Source: Gammaproteobacteria bacterium
GTDB lineage: Bacteria > Pseudomonadota > Gammaproteobacteria > SZUA-140
Direction: 5' to 3'
DNA length: 49,378 nucleotides
Assembly (NCBI GenBank): GCA_020847075.1
Contig: JADLCS010000012.1
Location: 1 to 49,378, forward strand
The notes below the pieces were generated by a model, which saw nothing but the letters and a program-made list of their open reading frames with translations, had not been told where the DNA came from and ran no database searches. This document shows positions 16,960 to 26,055 of this stretch, one piece after another (the stretch's first letter is position 1; each line of letters begins with the position of its first letter). A program made the translations under genes and the position numbers.

Positions 16960-18636
16960 TTATTTATTGTCGAGCTGTTCCTTGATCAGGTCTCCCAGCG
17001 TCGTCGCGCCGCCGGATTCGGACGAGGAGCGGCTGTATTCCCTGACCGCCTCGGCCTCTTCATGCTCGTCCTTCGCCTTGATCGAGAGCATGATGGTGTG
17101 GTTCTTGCGGTTCACCCCGGTGAACTTCGCCTCCACTTCCTGGCCGACGGTGACCACGGAATGGGCATCGTCCACGCGTTCCCGCGACAGATCGGCCGCG
17201 CGGATATAGCCTTCCACGCTGTCCGCCAGGGTCACGGTCACCCCCTTGGCGTCGATCGCGGTGACCTTGCCGGTCACGATGCTGCCCTTGGGGTGCTCGC
17301 CCACGTAGAGCTCGAACGGATCGCGCTCGAGCTGCTTGATGCCGAGCGAGATGCGCTCGCGCTCGGGATCGATCGCCAGGATCACCGTCTCGATCTCGTC
17401 GCCCTTCTTGTAATTGTGCACCGCCTCCTCGCCCACCGCGTTCCAGGACAGGTCCGACAGATGGAGCAGGCCGTCGATGCCGCCTTCCAGGCCGACGAAG
17501 ATACCGAAGTCGGTGATCGACTTGATCACGCCCTGGATGCGGTCGCCCTTGTTGTGGCGGCCGGCGAAATCCTCCCACGGATTGGACTGGCACTGCTTGA
17601 TGCCGAGCGAGATACGCCGGCGGTCGGCATCGATATCGAGCACCATGACCTCGATCTCGTCGCCCAGATGCACGACCTTGGAGGGATGGATGTTCTTGTT
17701 GGTCCAGTCCATCTCGGACACGTGCACCAGGCCTTCCACGCCCTCTTCGATCTCGACGAAGCAGCCGTAATCGGCGATGTTGGTGACCTTGCCGAACACC
17801 TTGGAATGCATCGGATAGCGCCGCGTGAGGTTTTCCCACGGATCCTCGCCGAGTTGCTTCAGACCCAGCGAGACGCGGTTGCGCTCGCGGTCGAACTTCA
17901 GCACCTTGACCTCGATCTCGTCGCCGATATTGACGATGTCGGAGGGCTGCTTGATGCGCTTCCACGCCATGTCGGTGATGTGCAGCAGGCCGTCGATGCC
18001 GCCGAGGTCGATGAACGCGCCGTAATCGGTGAGGTTCTTGACCACGCCCTTGACCACCTGGCCTTCCTCCAGGTTGGACAGCAGGGCCTCGCGCTCGGCG
18101 CTGCCCTCGCTCTCGACCACCGCGCGGCGCGAGACCACCACGTTGTTGCGCTTGCGGTCGATCTTGACGATCTTGAATTCGAGGTCCTTGCCTTCCAGAT
18201 GAGTGAGATCCCGCACCGGGCGGATGTCCACCAGCGAGCCGGGCAGGAACGCGCGGATATCGCCGATGTCGACGGTGAAACCGCCCTTGACCTTGCCGCT
18301 GATCCGTCCGACGACCTTGTCGCCCCGCTCCATGACCTGATCGAGCAGGTCCCACTGCTTGATGCGGCGGGCCTTCTCGCGCGACAGGCGGGTTTCCCCC
18401 GTGCCGTCCTCGACGGCATCCAGCGCCACCTCGATCGCGTCACCGACGCGCACATCGGCGATGCCGCTGTCGTTCATGAACTGCTCGATCGGGATGATGC
18501 CTTCGGATTTGAGGCCGGCATTCACGACGACGACGTCGGGACCGACCTTGACGACGGTTCCGATGACGATGGAACCGGGGCGCATCTGTTTCTCTATCTG
18601 TGTCTGTTCGAAAAGTTCTGCGAAGCTTTCACTCAT
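16960..18636 (-). CDS. rpsA: 30S ribosomal protein S1
   Basis: 558 residues, the normal length. It begins [11 protein letters not shown] and has six S1/OB repeats: the first two, ribosome-binding, have weaker similarity, and the last four show the FG-FV-L---IDGLLH-SD pattern (for example [62 protein letters not shown]). S1 recruits mRNA to the 30S subunit. It is flanked by cmk upstream and ihfB downstream. Confidence 0.97.
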   Translation of the reverse strand: MSESFAELFEQTQIEKQMRPGSIVIGTVVKVGPDVVVVNAGLKSEGIIPIEQFMNDSGIADVRVGDAIEVALDAVEDGTGETRLSREKARRIKQWDLLDQVMERGDKVVGRISGKVKGGFTVDIGDIRAFLPGSLVDIRPVRDLTHLEGKDLEFKIVKIDRKRNNVVVSRRAVVESEGSAEREALLSNLEEGQVVKGVVKNLTDYGAFIDLGGIDGLLHITDMAWKRIKQPSDIVNIGDEIEVKVLKFDRERNRVSLGLKQLGEDPWENLTRRYPMHSKVFGKVTNIADYGCFVEIEEGVEGLVHVSEMDWTNKNIHPSKVVHLGDEIEVMVLDIDADRRRISLGIKQCQSNPWEDFAGRHNKGDRIQGVIKSITDFGIFVGLEGGIDGLLHLSDLSWNAVGEEAVHNYKKGDEIETVILAIDPERERISLGIKQLERDPFELYVGEHPKGSIVTGKVTAIDAKGVTVTLADSVEGYIRAADLSRERVDDAHSVVTVGQEVEAKFTGVNRKNHTIMLSIKAKDEHEEAEAVREYSRSSSESGGATTLGDLIKEQLDNK

Positions 18637-18811
18637 TGGGTTTACATTGCTTGTCGCGGCGCGCGCCGGACAATTCCCTTGGTTATGTCTGTCTGTGCAG
18701 ACGGATTGACATCAACCGCACCGCGGGATTTCCATCCCGGCGGCGGGCACCTTACCGCGTTCGATACCTCAAACTTCGGGAGTAGGCCTGAAGAATCGGC
18801 CTGCCGGCGGT

Positions 18812-19498
18812 TCAGGCCACGCGCTCTTTCCAGGCCCGCAGGATGCCGTCCACCACCTCGTCGATACCCATATGCGTGGTGTCGATAATCACAGCCCCCT
18901 CCGCCGGCCTCATCGGCGCGACGCGGCGACTGCTGTCCCGCAGGTCGCGTTCTTCGATCTCCCTCAGAAGGGCATCAAGACTAACATCGATTCCCTTGTC
19001 CTTCAACTGTTTATAACGCCTCGCGGCCCGCTCCTCCCGGCTCGCCCGGAGGAACACCTTGAGCCGGGCGTCCGGAAACACCACCGTCCCCATGTCGCGG
19101 CCATCGGCCACGAGGCCCGGCGGGAGGCGGAACCGCCGCTGTCGCTCCAGCAACGCCTGGCGTACGGCGGGCAGGACCGCCACCCGGGAGGCCGCATTGC
19201 CCACGCCTTCGGTACGGATCTCATCGCTGACATCGACATGATCGAGCATGATCACGGTATTATCGCCGCTGTTGCCAGTAAACTCCGCATCCAGTCGGAT
19301 GGCGAGCCCGGCCACGGCCGCTTCATCGTCCAGGGCGATGCCTCGTTTCAGGGCGCTCAGCCCGACCAGACGATACAAGGCCCCGCTGTCGAGCAGATGC
19401 CAGCCCAGCCTCGCGGCCAGGATACGGCTGACCGTCCCCTTCCCCACCCCTCCGGGGCCGTCGACGGTGATGATGGGCGGCTTATCTTGAGCTTCCAT
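18812..19498 (-). CDS. cmk: Cytidylate kinase
   Basis: 228 residues. Walker A VDGPGGVGKGTVSR at residues 13-26, LDSGALYRLVGLSAL, the NMP-binding insert with DEIRTEGVGNAASRVAVLPAVRQALLERQRRF, VADGRDMGTVVFPDA and the late RDSSRRVAPMRPAEGAVIIDTTHM block are all present. It phosphorylates CMP and dCMP. It sits between aroA and rpsA, the canonical order. Confidence 0.96.
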   Translation of the reverse strand: MEAQDKPPIITVDGPGGVGKGTVSRILAARLGWHLLDSGALYRLVGLSALKRGIALDDEAAVAGLAIRLDAEFTGNSGDNTVIMLDHVDVSDEIRTEGVGNAASRVAVLPAVRQALLERQRRFRLPPGLVADGRDMGTVVFPDARLKVFLRASREERAARRYKQLKDKGIDVSLDALLREIEERDLRDSSRRVAPMRPAEGAVIIDTTHMGIDEVVDGILRAWKERVA

Positions 19499-19541
19499 AT
19501 CAGGAAATCAGCATAATTCGCTACATAGGCTATTAAAATTA

Positions 19542-19655
19542 CGGGTGAGGCGTGAGGTGTTAGGTGTGAGGTGTGGGGAGTAAACTCCGGCGTTCATGGA
19601 GAGAGGGGAGAATCCATCTCTTATCCTTTTTCGCCTCACCCCTCACCCCTCACTT
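19542..19655. repeat. GTGAGGC-type inverted heptamer element (aroA-cmk)
   Basis: Left array about 19542-19580 (GTGAGGC with GTGAGGT and TTAGGTG variants), spacer about 50 bases, right inverted array about 19633-19655. The right array overlaps the aroA 3' end: VRGEG and the TGA stop at 19636 are array sequence. Confidence 0.88.
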
Positions 19656-21000
19656 GTATCCCCAGTCCCGCCCCCCTCGCCAGCCCGGCGAATCTCGGGA
19701 ACGAGGTATCCACATTCTTGCAGTCGTGGATGCGGATCGGCGCCGCGGCGCGGAGGCCGGCCATGGCGAAGGACATCGCGATGCGGTGGTCGCCGTGGCT
19801 TTCGATCTCGCCGCCTCCGAAGATGGGGACAGATTTAAAATCTGTCCCCTGGACAGTCGATTCACCGCCTTTGCCTTCAATGACGATCCCGTCCAGGGTC
19901 GGTTCGGCATGGATGCCGAGGGTCCGCAGGCCGTCGGCCATGACCTGGATACGATCGCTCTCCTTGACGCGCAGTTCCTCGGCCCCGGTCAGGACCGTCC
20001 GGCCCGTGGCGCAGGCCGCGGCGATGAAGAGCGCGGGGAATTCGTCGATGGCGAGCGGGACCTGTTCGACCGGGATGTCGATGCCTCGGAGCTCGCCCGC
20101 GCGTACGCGCAGATCGGCCACCGGTTCACCGCCAAACATGCGCTTGTTCACGATGTCGATGCACGCGCCCATCTGCTGCAGGATATTGATCACGCCGATG
20201 CGGGTCGGGTTGATGCCGACGTCGGTCAGCGTCACGTCGGACCCCGGCGCGATCGCCGCCCCGACCAGAAAGAACGCCGCGGAGGAGATATCCGCCGGGA
20301 TCGCGATGCGGACGGGGTTGAGCCGCCCTCCGCCCTTCACACAGACCGTATTGTGGTGGCGCGTGATCAGATAACCGAAGGCGGTGAGCATGCGCTCGGT
20401 ATGATCGCGCGTGGGCGCGGGTTCGGTGACGCAGGTCTCGCCCTCGGCGTAGAGTCCGGCCAGCAGCAACGCGGACTTGACCTGCGCGCTCGCGACCGGC
20501 ATGTCGTAGCGTAGGCCGCGCAGCGGCGATCCGCCCCGGAGTCGCAGCGGGGGTGTGCCCGCGGCCTCGGTCTCGATGCGCGCGCCCATCTCTCCCAGGG
20601 GTTGCGTCACCCGGCGCATCGGCCGGCGCGACAGCGAGGCGTCTCCGGTCAGCGTGGTGTCGAAGGGCTGACCGGCGAGCAGCCCGGCCATCAGGCGCAT
20701 CGAGGTGCCGGAATTGCCCAGATCGAGCGGGCCATCGGGGGCGCGCAGACCATGCATGCCGACGCCGTGAATGAGCACCCGGCCCTGCGTCGGCCCGTCG
20801 ATGACGACGCCCATGCGACGAAACGCCGCCAGCGTCGCCAGACTGTCCTCTCCCTCCAGGAAACCTTCCACCTCGGTGACCCCGTCGGCCAGCGAACCGA
20901 ACATGATCGACCGGTGCGAGATGGATTTATCGCCGGGGACGCGGATATCGCCGCTCAGACGGCCGCCGGGGGTGATGTCGAAGATATACTCTTTGGACAT
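19636..21000 (-). CDS. aroA: 5-enolpyruvylshikimate-3-phosphate synthase
   Basis: 454 residues, some 15-25 longer than typical. GGRLSGDIRVPGDKSISHRSIMFG, LDLGNSGTSMRLMAGLL, SLSRRPMRRVTQPL, DISSAAFFLVGAA, and LRVKESDRIQ with SHGDHRIAMSFAMAGLRA cover PEP and shikimate-3-phosphate sites. It makes EPSP in the chorismate pathway. Two oddities are visible. A GGGGACAGA-type palindrome lies in frame near the C-terminal end and encodes GTDFKSVP just before IFGGGEIESHGDHRIA. The C-terminus IQVRGEG and its stop codon come from a GTGAGGC-type heptamer array. The catalytic blocks are undisturbed, so it is likely functional. Confidence 0.95.
   Translation of the reverse strand: MSKEYIFDITPGGRLSGDIRVPGDKSISHRSIMFGSLADGVTEVEGFLEGEDSLATLAAFRRMGVVIDGPTQGRVLIHGVGMHGLRAPDGPLDLGNSGTSMRLMAGLLAGQPFDTTLTGDASLSRRPMRRVTQPLGEMGARIETEAAGTPPLRLRGGSPLRGLRYDMPVASAQVKSALLLAGLYAEGETCVTEPAPTRDHTERMLTAFGYLITRHHNTVCVKGGGRLNPVRIAIPADISSAAFFLVGAAIAPGSDVTLTDVGINPTRIGVINILQQMGACIDIVNKRMFGGEPVADLRVRAGELRGIDIPVEQVPLAIDEFPALFIAAACATGRTVLTGAEELRVKESDRIQVMADGLRTLGIHAEPTLDGIVIEGKGGESTVQGTDFKSVPIFGGGEIESHGDHRIAMSFAMAGLRAAAPIRIHDCKNVDTSFPRFAGLARGAGLGIQVRGEG
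19825..19849. repeat. Palindromic repeat inside aroA (GGGGACAGACTT family)
   Basis: Arms GGGGACAGAT and ATCTGTCCCC around TTAAA. On the aroA strand it is read as GTDFKSVP with no stop codon. It extends a loop between the conserved GKGGE and GGGEIESHGDHR segments. Confidence 0.88.
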
Positions 21001-21008
21001 ATAAAAAC

Positions 21009-21190
21009 CAGGACTAAGGACTAAGGACTAAGGACTAAGGACTGAGTTAAAACCAAAACCCAACCTCCGGGCCTTGTTAAAGACGATTGTACGCAATGTA
21101 TCCCGATAAATATCATGGCTGAGTGTATACACTAAAGTTTCGATGTATTTTTTCTTTTCACTTAGCCCTTAGTCCTAAGTCCTTAGTCCT
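21009..21190. repeat. ACTAAGG-type inverted heptamer element, copy 1 (aroA-tyrA)
   Basis: The left array has four ACTAAGG units and a final ACTGAG; the right inverted array is at 21160-21190. The spacer begins TTAAAACCAAAACCCA and ends TTTTTTCTTTTC. It is a near-identical tandem duplicate of the element at 21217-21383. Confidence 0.93.
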
Positions 21191-21216
21191 GATTTTCTCA
21201 TTCTGGACTTAAAAAC

Positions 21217-21383
21217 CAGGGCTAAGGACTAAGGGCTGAGTTAAAACCAAAACCCAATCTCCGGGCCTTGTTAAAGACGATTGTACGCAATGTATCCCGA
21301 TGAATATCATGGCTGAGTGTATACACAAAGTTTCGATGTATTTTTTCTTTTCACTTAGTCCTTAGTCCTAAGCCCTTAGTCCT
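21217..21383. repeat. ACTAAGG-type inverted heptamer element, copy 2 (aroA-tyrA)
   Basis: The spacer is the same as copy 1 apart from a few substitutions and one deleted base. The left array is exactly two heptamers (14 bases) shorter than in copy 1, while the right arrays are equal in length. The flanking string TTTTCTCATTC and GGACTT, next to the tyrA stop, was duplicated with it. Confidence 0.93.
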
Positions 21384-21390
21384 AATTTTC

Positions 21391-22287
21391 TCATTCCGGA
21401 CTTTTGATCTTTCCCCGTGCGGCGAATCTGTCCCTCACCTCCTTCGCCCGCCCGAATACCTTCATCAACGCCTCGCCGTCGGTCTTCTGGATGGCGTCGG
21501 CGACGGCGGAAAGGTCTGTGCTGAAACGCTGCAGGGTCTCCAGCAGGGCGTCGCGGTTGGCCAGGCAGATGTCGCGCCACAGCGCGGGATCCGACGAGGC
21601 GATCCGCGTGAAGTCGCGGAAACCGCCGGCGGCATAGCCGAAGATCTCTTCGCTGTCGTCCATGCTCGCCAGGCTGTCGACCAGGGTATAGGCCAGCAGG
21701 TGCGGCAGGTGGCTGGTGGCGGCCAGGACCGCGTCGTGGTGCCGTACATCCATCTCGCTCACGCGCGCGCCGGTCTCCCGCCACAGGGCGCGCACACGCT
21801 CGACCGCCGCGCGGTCCGTTTCGGGCAACGGGGTCAGGATCACGCGGCAGCCCTCGAACAGCTCCGCGAACGCGGCCTCGACACCGCTGCGCTCCGTACC
21901 CGCGATCGGATGCCCGGGGACGAAACTGCCCAGCCGTTCGCCGAGGCGGCGGTATGCGGCGGTCACCACATTGCCCTTGGTGCTGCCGACGTCGGTGACG
22001 ACGGCCTCGGGGGCGAGGTGCCCGGCGATCGCGGCGAAGACGGTCTCGATCGATCCGACCGGCACGGCCACGACCACCATGTCGGCGTCCTGTACCGCGC
22101 GCGCCGGATCGGTCTCGTAACGGTCGATGACGCCGAGTTCCAGCGCGCGCCGCAGATTGGGCAACTGACGCCCGCAGCCGACGACCTCGAGGGCCGGATG
22201 CTCACGCCGCAGCGCCCGCGCCAGGGAGCCGCCGATGAGCCCGACGCCGATAATGGTCAGTCGTTGCGCGGGAGGGGGGATGGACAT
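21391..22287 (-). CDS. tyrA: Prephenate dehydrogenase
   Basis: 298 residues. The Rossmann site IIGVGLIGGSLARAL is at residues 11-25; VVAVPVG, TDVGSTKGNV, FVPGHPIAGTERSGVEAA (catalytic His) and the helical C-terminal dimerisation domain with ATSHLPHLLAYTLVDSL and GGFRDFTRIASSDP follow. It oxidises prephenate (or arogenate) on the way to tyrosine. It starts 24 bases after aroF and is separated from aroA by two tandem heptamer elements. There is no fused chorismate mutase or ACT domain. Confidence 0.94.
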   Translation of the reverse strand: MSIPPPAQRLTIIGVGLIGGSLARALRREHPALEVVGCGRQLPNLRRALELGVIDRYETDPARAVQDADMVVVAVPVGSIETVFAAIAGHLAPEAVVTDVGSTKGNVVTAAYRRLGERLGSFVPGHPIAGTERSGVEAAFAELFEGCRVILTPLPETDRAAVERVRALWRETGARVSEMDVRHHDAVLAATSHLPHLLAYTLVDSLASMDDSEEIFGYAAGGFRDFTRIASSDPALWRDICLANRDALLETLQRFSTDLSAVADAIQKTDGEALMKVFGRAKEVRDRFAARGKIKSPE

Positions 22288-22311
22288 GTCGGAACGGCGC
22301 CGGAGGATGCG

Positions 22312-23331
22312 CTAGAGATCGCGCCCCAGCACCTGGGCGATGCCGCGCAACTGAACCATCAGGTTCGCCAGTTCCGGCGGATCGAGCGCCTGATCGGCAT
22401 CCGACCACGCCGCGGGCGGATTGGGATGCATCTCCACCAGCAGGCCGTCCGCGCCGGCGGCGATCGCGGCGCGCGACAGCGCCGGGACCATCCACGCCTT
22501 GCCGCCGGCATGGCTGGGATCGATCAGCACCGGCAGATGCGTTTCGCGCTTCAGCATCGGCACGGCGGTGACGTCGAGCATGTTGCGGTAGGCATCCTCG
22601 AAGGTGCGCACGCCGCGCTCGCAGAAGATGATATTGTGATTGCCGCCCGCCGCGATGTATTCGGCCGCCATCAGCCACTCGGATATCGTCGCGCACAGCC
22701 CGCGTTTCAGGATCACCGGGGTATGGGTGCTGCGTCCGACCTCTTTCAGCAGATCGAAGTTCTGCATATTGCGCGTGCCGATCTGGATGACGTCGACCTT
22801 CTGTTCGAGAAAGGTGTCCAGCATGCGCACGTCCATCAGCTCGGTGACGATGGGCAGGTGGTGGCGCGCCGCCGCCGCGCGGAACATGGCCAGGCCCTCG
22901 ACGCCCTTGCCCTGGAAGGAATACGGGCTGGTACGCGGCTTGAAGGCGCCCCCGCGCATCAGGCGGCAGCCCGCGGCGGCGACGCCGGCGGCGGCCGCTT
23001 CCATCTGCTCCGGCGTCTCCACCGAGCAGGGTCCACCGATGATCTGGATCGTCTTGCCTCCGATCGGGATGCCCTTCACGTCGATGACGGAGTCCTGCCC
23101 GTGCGATTCGCGCGAAACGAATTTGTAGGGTTTCATGACGCGCACGACGCGCTCGACCCCATTCAGCGCATCGATACGGTTCAGGTCGATCTCGCGCTCG
23201 TCGCCGATCGCGCCGATGACGGTGCGCTGCATGCCGCGGGAGGTATGCGGCTGCAGCCCCTGCGAACGCAGATACCCCTCCACGCCCTCGATCTGGGATT
23301 CGGTCGAACCGGCCTTCATGATGATGATCAT
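22312..23331 (-). CDS. aroF: 3-deoxy-7-phosphoheptulonate (DAHP) synthase, type I-beta
   Basis: 339 residues. An N-terminal ferredoxin-like/ACT-type regulatory domain (MIIIMKAGSTESQIEGVEGYLRSQG) precedes the TIM barrel with IIGGPCSVETPEQ (metal Cys), LMRGGAFKPRTSPYSFQG, IQIGTRNMQNFDLLKEVG, VILKRGL and LPVLIDPSHAGGK (metal His). It condenses PEP and erythrose 4-phosphate as the first shikimate step. It lies between pheA and tyrA, which suggests joint expression with the Phe/Tyr branch. A distant paralogue begins at 48600. Confidence 0.95.
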   Translation of the reverse strand: MIIIMKAGSTESQIEGVEGYLRSQGLQPHTSRGMQRTVIGAIGDEREIDLNRIDALNGVERVVRVMKPYKFVSRESHGQDSVIDVKGIPIGGKTIQIIGGPCSVETPEQMEAAAAGVAAAGCRLMRGGAFKPRTSPYSFQGKGVEGLAMFRAAAARHHLPIVTELMDVRMLDTFLEQKVDVIQIGTRNMQNFDLLKEVGRSTHTPVILKRGLCATISEWLMAAEYIAAGGNHNIIFCERGVRTFEDAYRNMLDVTAVPMLKRETHLPVLIDPSHAGGKAWMVPALSRAAIAAGADGLLVEMHPNPPAAWSDADQALDPPELANLMVQLRGIAQVLGRDL

Positions 23332-23362
23332 GTGTTACACCTGTTTATCCAGCAATTCATTA

Positions 23363-23384
23363 GGGACGGACTTAAGTCCGTCCC
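23363..23384. repeat. Palindromic repeat between pheA and aroF (GGGACGGACTT variant)
   Basis: A perfect 22-base palindrome with arms GGGACGGACTT and AAGTCCGTCCC in the 70-base pheA-aroF gap. It differs from the other copies by compensating changes in both arms, so the ability to fold is conserved. Confidence 0.85.
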
Positions 23385-23401
23385 CTACAGCAGTCCGCCC
23401 C

Positions 23402-24484
23402 CTATAGCACCGCGCAGGGATACGAACCCAGCACCTTGAGCACGGCGGCCTCATTGTCCAGGATCTCGATGACCTGCGCCACCCTCTGCTGCTGGATATG
23501 GCCCTCGATGTCGATGAAGAAGACGTACTCCCACATCTCGCGCCGCGACGGCCGCGATTCGATGCGGCTCATGGAAATCCCGTGTTCGGCGAGGGGCTTC
23601 AACAGGCGGTACAGCGCGCCGGGTTTGTTGGAGGTGGAGACCAGCAGGGAGGTCTTGTCGCGCCCGCTGGGCGCGGGGATCTTGCGGCCGATCACCAGGA
23701 AGCGGGTCGTGTTGTCCGGCTTGTCCTCGATGTTGGCCGCGAGGACGTCCAGACCGTAGATGGCAGCGGCGTTGGCGCCGGCGATCGCCGCCGCGCCCGC
23801 CTCCTCCTGCGCCCGCCGCGCGGCCTCGGCGTTGCTGCTGACCGGGAGACATTCGATGCCGGAGAGGTGCGCGTTGAGCCATTCGCGGCATTGCGCCAGC
23901 GCCATCTGGTGCGCATAGACGCGTTTGACGGCGCCCGCTTCCGCGGCCCGGCCGAGCAGGTTGTGATGGATGCGCAGCTCGATCTCGCTGCAGATCTTGA
24001 GCGGAGAGCTCATGAACATGTCCAGGGTGTGATCGACCGCCCCTTCGGAGGAGTTTTCGATCGGCACCACGCCGTAATCCACGGCCCCCGCCTCGACATC
24101 GCGGAAGACCTCGTCGATGGCGGCCAGCGGGCGCGCGGTCACCGCCCGGCCGAAATGCTTGAACACCGCGGCCTCGGTGAAGGTGCCCTCCGGCCCGAGG
24201 TAGGCCACCGCCACCGGGCGTTGCAGCGCCAGGCAGGCGGACATGATCTCCCGGAACAACCGCGCCACCACCTCGTCGTCGAGGGGCCCCCGATTGCGCC
24301 CGAGCACGGTCTGCAACACCTGCGCCTCCCGCTCCGGCCGGTAATAATCCGCATCGCCGGAGGCCTGCTTCAGGCGCGCCACCTCGAGCGCGCAACGCGC
24401 CCGCTCGGTGATCAGATCCTGCAGCTTCTCATCGATCTGGTCGATGCGCGCGCGGATGGATTTCAGCTGGCCTTCGTCGGACAT
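23402..24484 (-). CDS. pheA: Bifunctional chorismate mutase / prephenate dehydratase
   Basis: 360 residues in three parts: an AroQ-type chorismate mutase helix bundle (LKSIRARIDQIDEKLQDLITERARCALEVARLKQ, YYRPEREAQVL), the dehydratase domain (AYLGPEGTFTEAAVFKHFG, VVPIENSSEGAVDHTLDMF, DNTTRFLVIG with the TRF motif) and a C-terminal ACT domain (SLLVSTSNKPGALYRLLKPLAEHGISMSRIESRPSR) expected to bind phenylalanine. It feeds phenylalanine synthesis from the chorismate made with aroA. Between serA and aroF; a heptamer element lies just upstream. Confidence 0.96.
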   Translation of the reverse strand: MSDEGQLKSIRARIDQIDEKLQDLITERARCALEVARLKQASGDADYYRPEREAQVLQTVLGRNRGPLDDEVVARLFREIMSACLALQRPVAVAYLGPEGTFTEAAVFKHFGRAVTARPLAAIDEVFRDVEAGAVDYGVVPIENSSEGAVDHTLDMFMSSPLKICSEIELRIHHNLLGRAAEAGAVKRVYAHQMALAQCREWLNAHLSGIECLPVSSNAEAARRAQEEAGAAAIAGANAAAIYGLDVLAANIEDKPDNTTRFLVIGRKIPAPSGRDKTSLLVSTSNKPGALYRLLKPLAEHGISMSRIESRPSRREMWEYVFFIDIEGHIQQQRVAQVIEILDNEAAVLKVLGSYPCAVL

Positions 24485-24500
24485 TTCAAATCCGGAAAGC

Positions 24501-24612
24501 GCGAGGCGTGAGGCGTGAGGAGTTAGGCATCATCAGCCGGAAATCACGGAGGTTTCCTGAAAGAGCAGGATTATCTTTTGCGCCTTGCCGCCTCACGCTT
24601 CACGCCTCACTA
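24501..24612. repeat. GTGAGGC-type inverted heptamer element (serA-pheA)
   Basis: Left array about 24501-24528, spacer about 50 bases, right inverted array about 24579-24612. The serA stop TAG reads directly into TAGTGAGGC on the coding strand, so gene end and array overlap. Confidence 0.88.
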
Positions 24613-25776
24613 GTCGATGACCCGCACATTCAACACCCCATCGATCCCGCGGATGCCCTCCACGACTGTCGCCGGGATTTTCTGGTCGACGTCGGCCAGG
24701 GTGTAGGCGATCTCGCCGCGCGATTTGTTGAGCAGGTCGATGATGTTCAGGCCGGCCTTCGCCATCACGGTCGAGATCTGACCGACCATGTTCGGCACAT
24801 TGGCGTTGGCGATGGCGATGCGGTGGCCTTCAGTGCGGGACATGTGCACCTCGGGGAAGTTGACCGAGTTGAAGATGTTGCCGTTCTCGAGGTAGTCACG
24901 GACCTGATCCGCGACCATGATGGCGCAGTTTTCCTCTGCCTCCCCGGTGGACGCGCCGAGGTGCGGCAAGGCGATCACGCGCTTGCGGGCCTTGAGTTCG
25001 CGGCCAGGGAAATCGCAGATGTAGGAATAGATCTTGCCGGCGTCGATGGCCGCGCATACCGCGGCGGTATCGACGATGCCTTCGCGGGCGCAGTTCAGGA
25101 TCACCGCGCCGTTCTTCATGCGCTTGAGCCGGTCCGCGTTGATCATGCCGCGGGTCTCGTCGTTCAGCGGCACGTGGAAGCTGACGAAATCCACCTTGCT
25201 CAGCATATCGTCGAGGCTCGCGGCCTGCTGCACCTCGGAGGACAAACGCCAGGCGCCCTGCACGGTGATCTTGGGGTCGTAACCGATCACGCGCATGCCG
25301 AGGTCGATGGCGACGTTGGCGACCTTGATGCCGATGGCGCCGAGGCCGACCACGCCCAGGGTGCGTCCCGGCAGTTCGAAGCCGACGAAATCCTTTTTGC
25401 CCGCCTCGGCCTGCTTGCCGATGGCGTCGTCGTCGCCCTCCAGGTTGCGGGCGAAATCCCAGGCCTGACAGATGTTGCGGCAGGCGAGCAGCATGCCGGC
25501 GACCACCAGCTCCTTGACCGCGTTGGCGTTCGCGCCGGGGGCGTTGAATACCGGGATGCCGCGCTTGCTCAGCTCGGGCACCGGAATATTGTTGACGCCG
25601 GCCCCGGCCCGGCCGACCGCCTTCACCGTCTCGGGGATCGCCATGCCGTGCATCTTGAACGAGCGCAGCAGGATCGCGTCCGGATGCGGGATCTCGGAGG
25701 CGATCTCATACGACTCGCGCGGGAAACGCTCCAGCCCGAGTACGGAGATGTTGTTCAGGGTCAGGATCTTGTACAT
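24610..25776 (-). CDS. serA: D-3-phosphoglycerate dehydrogenase
   Basis: 388 residues: the short form with one C-terminal ACT domain. VGRAGAGVNNIPVPELSKRGIPVFNAPGANANAV, the Rossmann GRTLGVVGLGAIGIKVANVAIDLGMRVIGYDP, LNCAREGIVD and LPHLGASTGEAEENCA (catalytic His/Glu region) are present; the tail IIDLLNKSRGEIAYTLADVDQKIPATVVEGIRGIDGVLNVRVID is the ACT domain. First step of serine synthesis, directly downstream of serC, which is the next enzyme. It is placed between serC and pheA, an insertion relative to the common serC-pheA order. Confidence 0.95.
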   Translation of the reverse strand: MYKILTLNNISVLGLERFPRESYEIASEIPHPDAILLRSFKMHGMAIPETVKAVGRAGAGVNNIPVPELSKRGIPVFNAPGANANAVKELVVAGMLLACRNICQAWDFARNLEGDDDAIGKQAEAGKKDFVGFELPGRTLGVVGLGAIGIKVANVAIDLGMRVIGYDPKITVQGAWRLSSEVQQAASLDDMLSKVDFVSFHVPLNDETRGMINADRLKRMKNGAVILNCAREGIVDTAAVCAAIDAGKIYSYICDFPGRELKARKRVIALPHLGASTGEAEENCAIMVADQVRDYLENGNIFNSVNFPEVHMSRTEGHRIAIANANVPNMVGQISTVMAKAGLNIIDLLNKSRGEIAYTLADVDQKIPATVVEGIRGIDGVLNVRVID

Positions 25777-25796
25777 AGCGCCTCAGTCATTACGAA

Positions 25797-26037
25797 AGGT
25801 GATGGATGGGTGAACGGTAATGGGTGATGAGTGATGGGTAAGATACGAAAGCCTGTACGCATTTAATCACCCATAATCACCCATCACTCATCACTCAATA
25901 TACCCATCCCATATCACGGTCTCCGCCCCGTAGCTTGGGCTGAATGAAATAAAGCCCAACGAGCAGTCCTGTCCGTCGGGCTTCGCCGTGTTCAGCCCAA
26001 CCTGCGGGTCTCATCACCCATTACCCATCACCCATCG
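25797..26037. repeat. GGGTGAT-type inverted heptamer element with extra distal array (serC-serA)
   Basis: Left array about 25797-25840, short spacer, inverted array about 25866-25900, then a GTTGGGCT-type palindromic block (25934-26001) and another inverted array at 26011-26037. So this element has one left and two right arrays, as if the GTTGGGCT unit had inserted and split or duplicated the right arm. Confidence 0.82.
25934..26001. repeat. GTTGGGCT palindromic repeat, double copy
   Basis: Two hairpins in a row, each built from a (C/G)TTGGGCT or GTCGGGCT arm and an AGCCCAAC arm. It matches the single hairpin at 7359-7385, including the following CCAACCT(A/G)CGGG. Confidence 0.75.
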
Positions 26038-26055
26038 CGCCTTGCGGCCCTGGGT

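Noticed and set aside
16918..18888. Long plus-strand frame (about 650 residues) opposite rpsA
   Set aside because: It is the reverse of the repetitive S1 coding sequence and has no start context or recognised domain.
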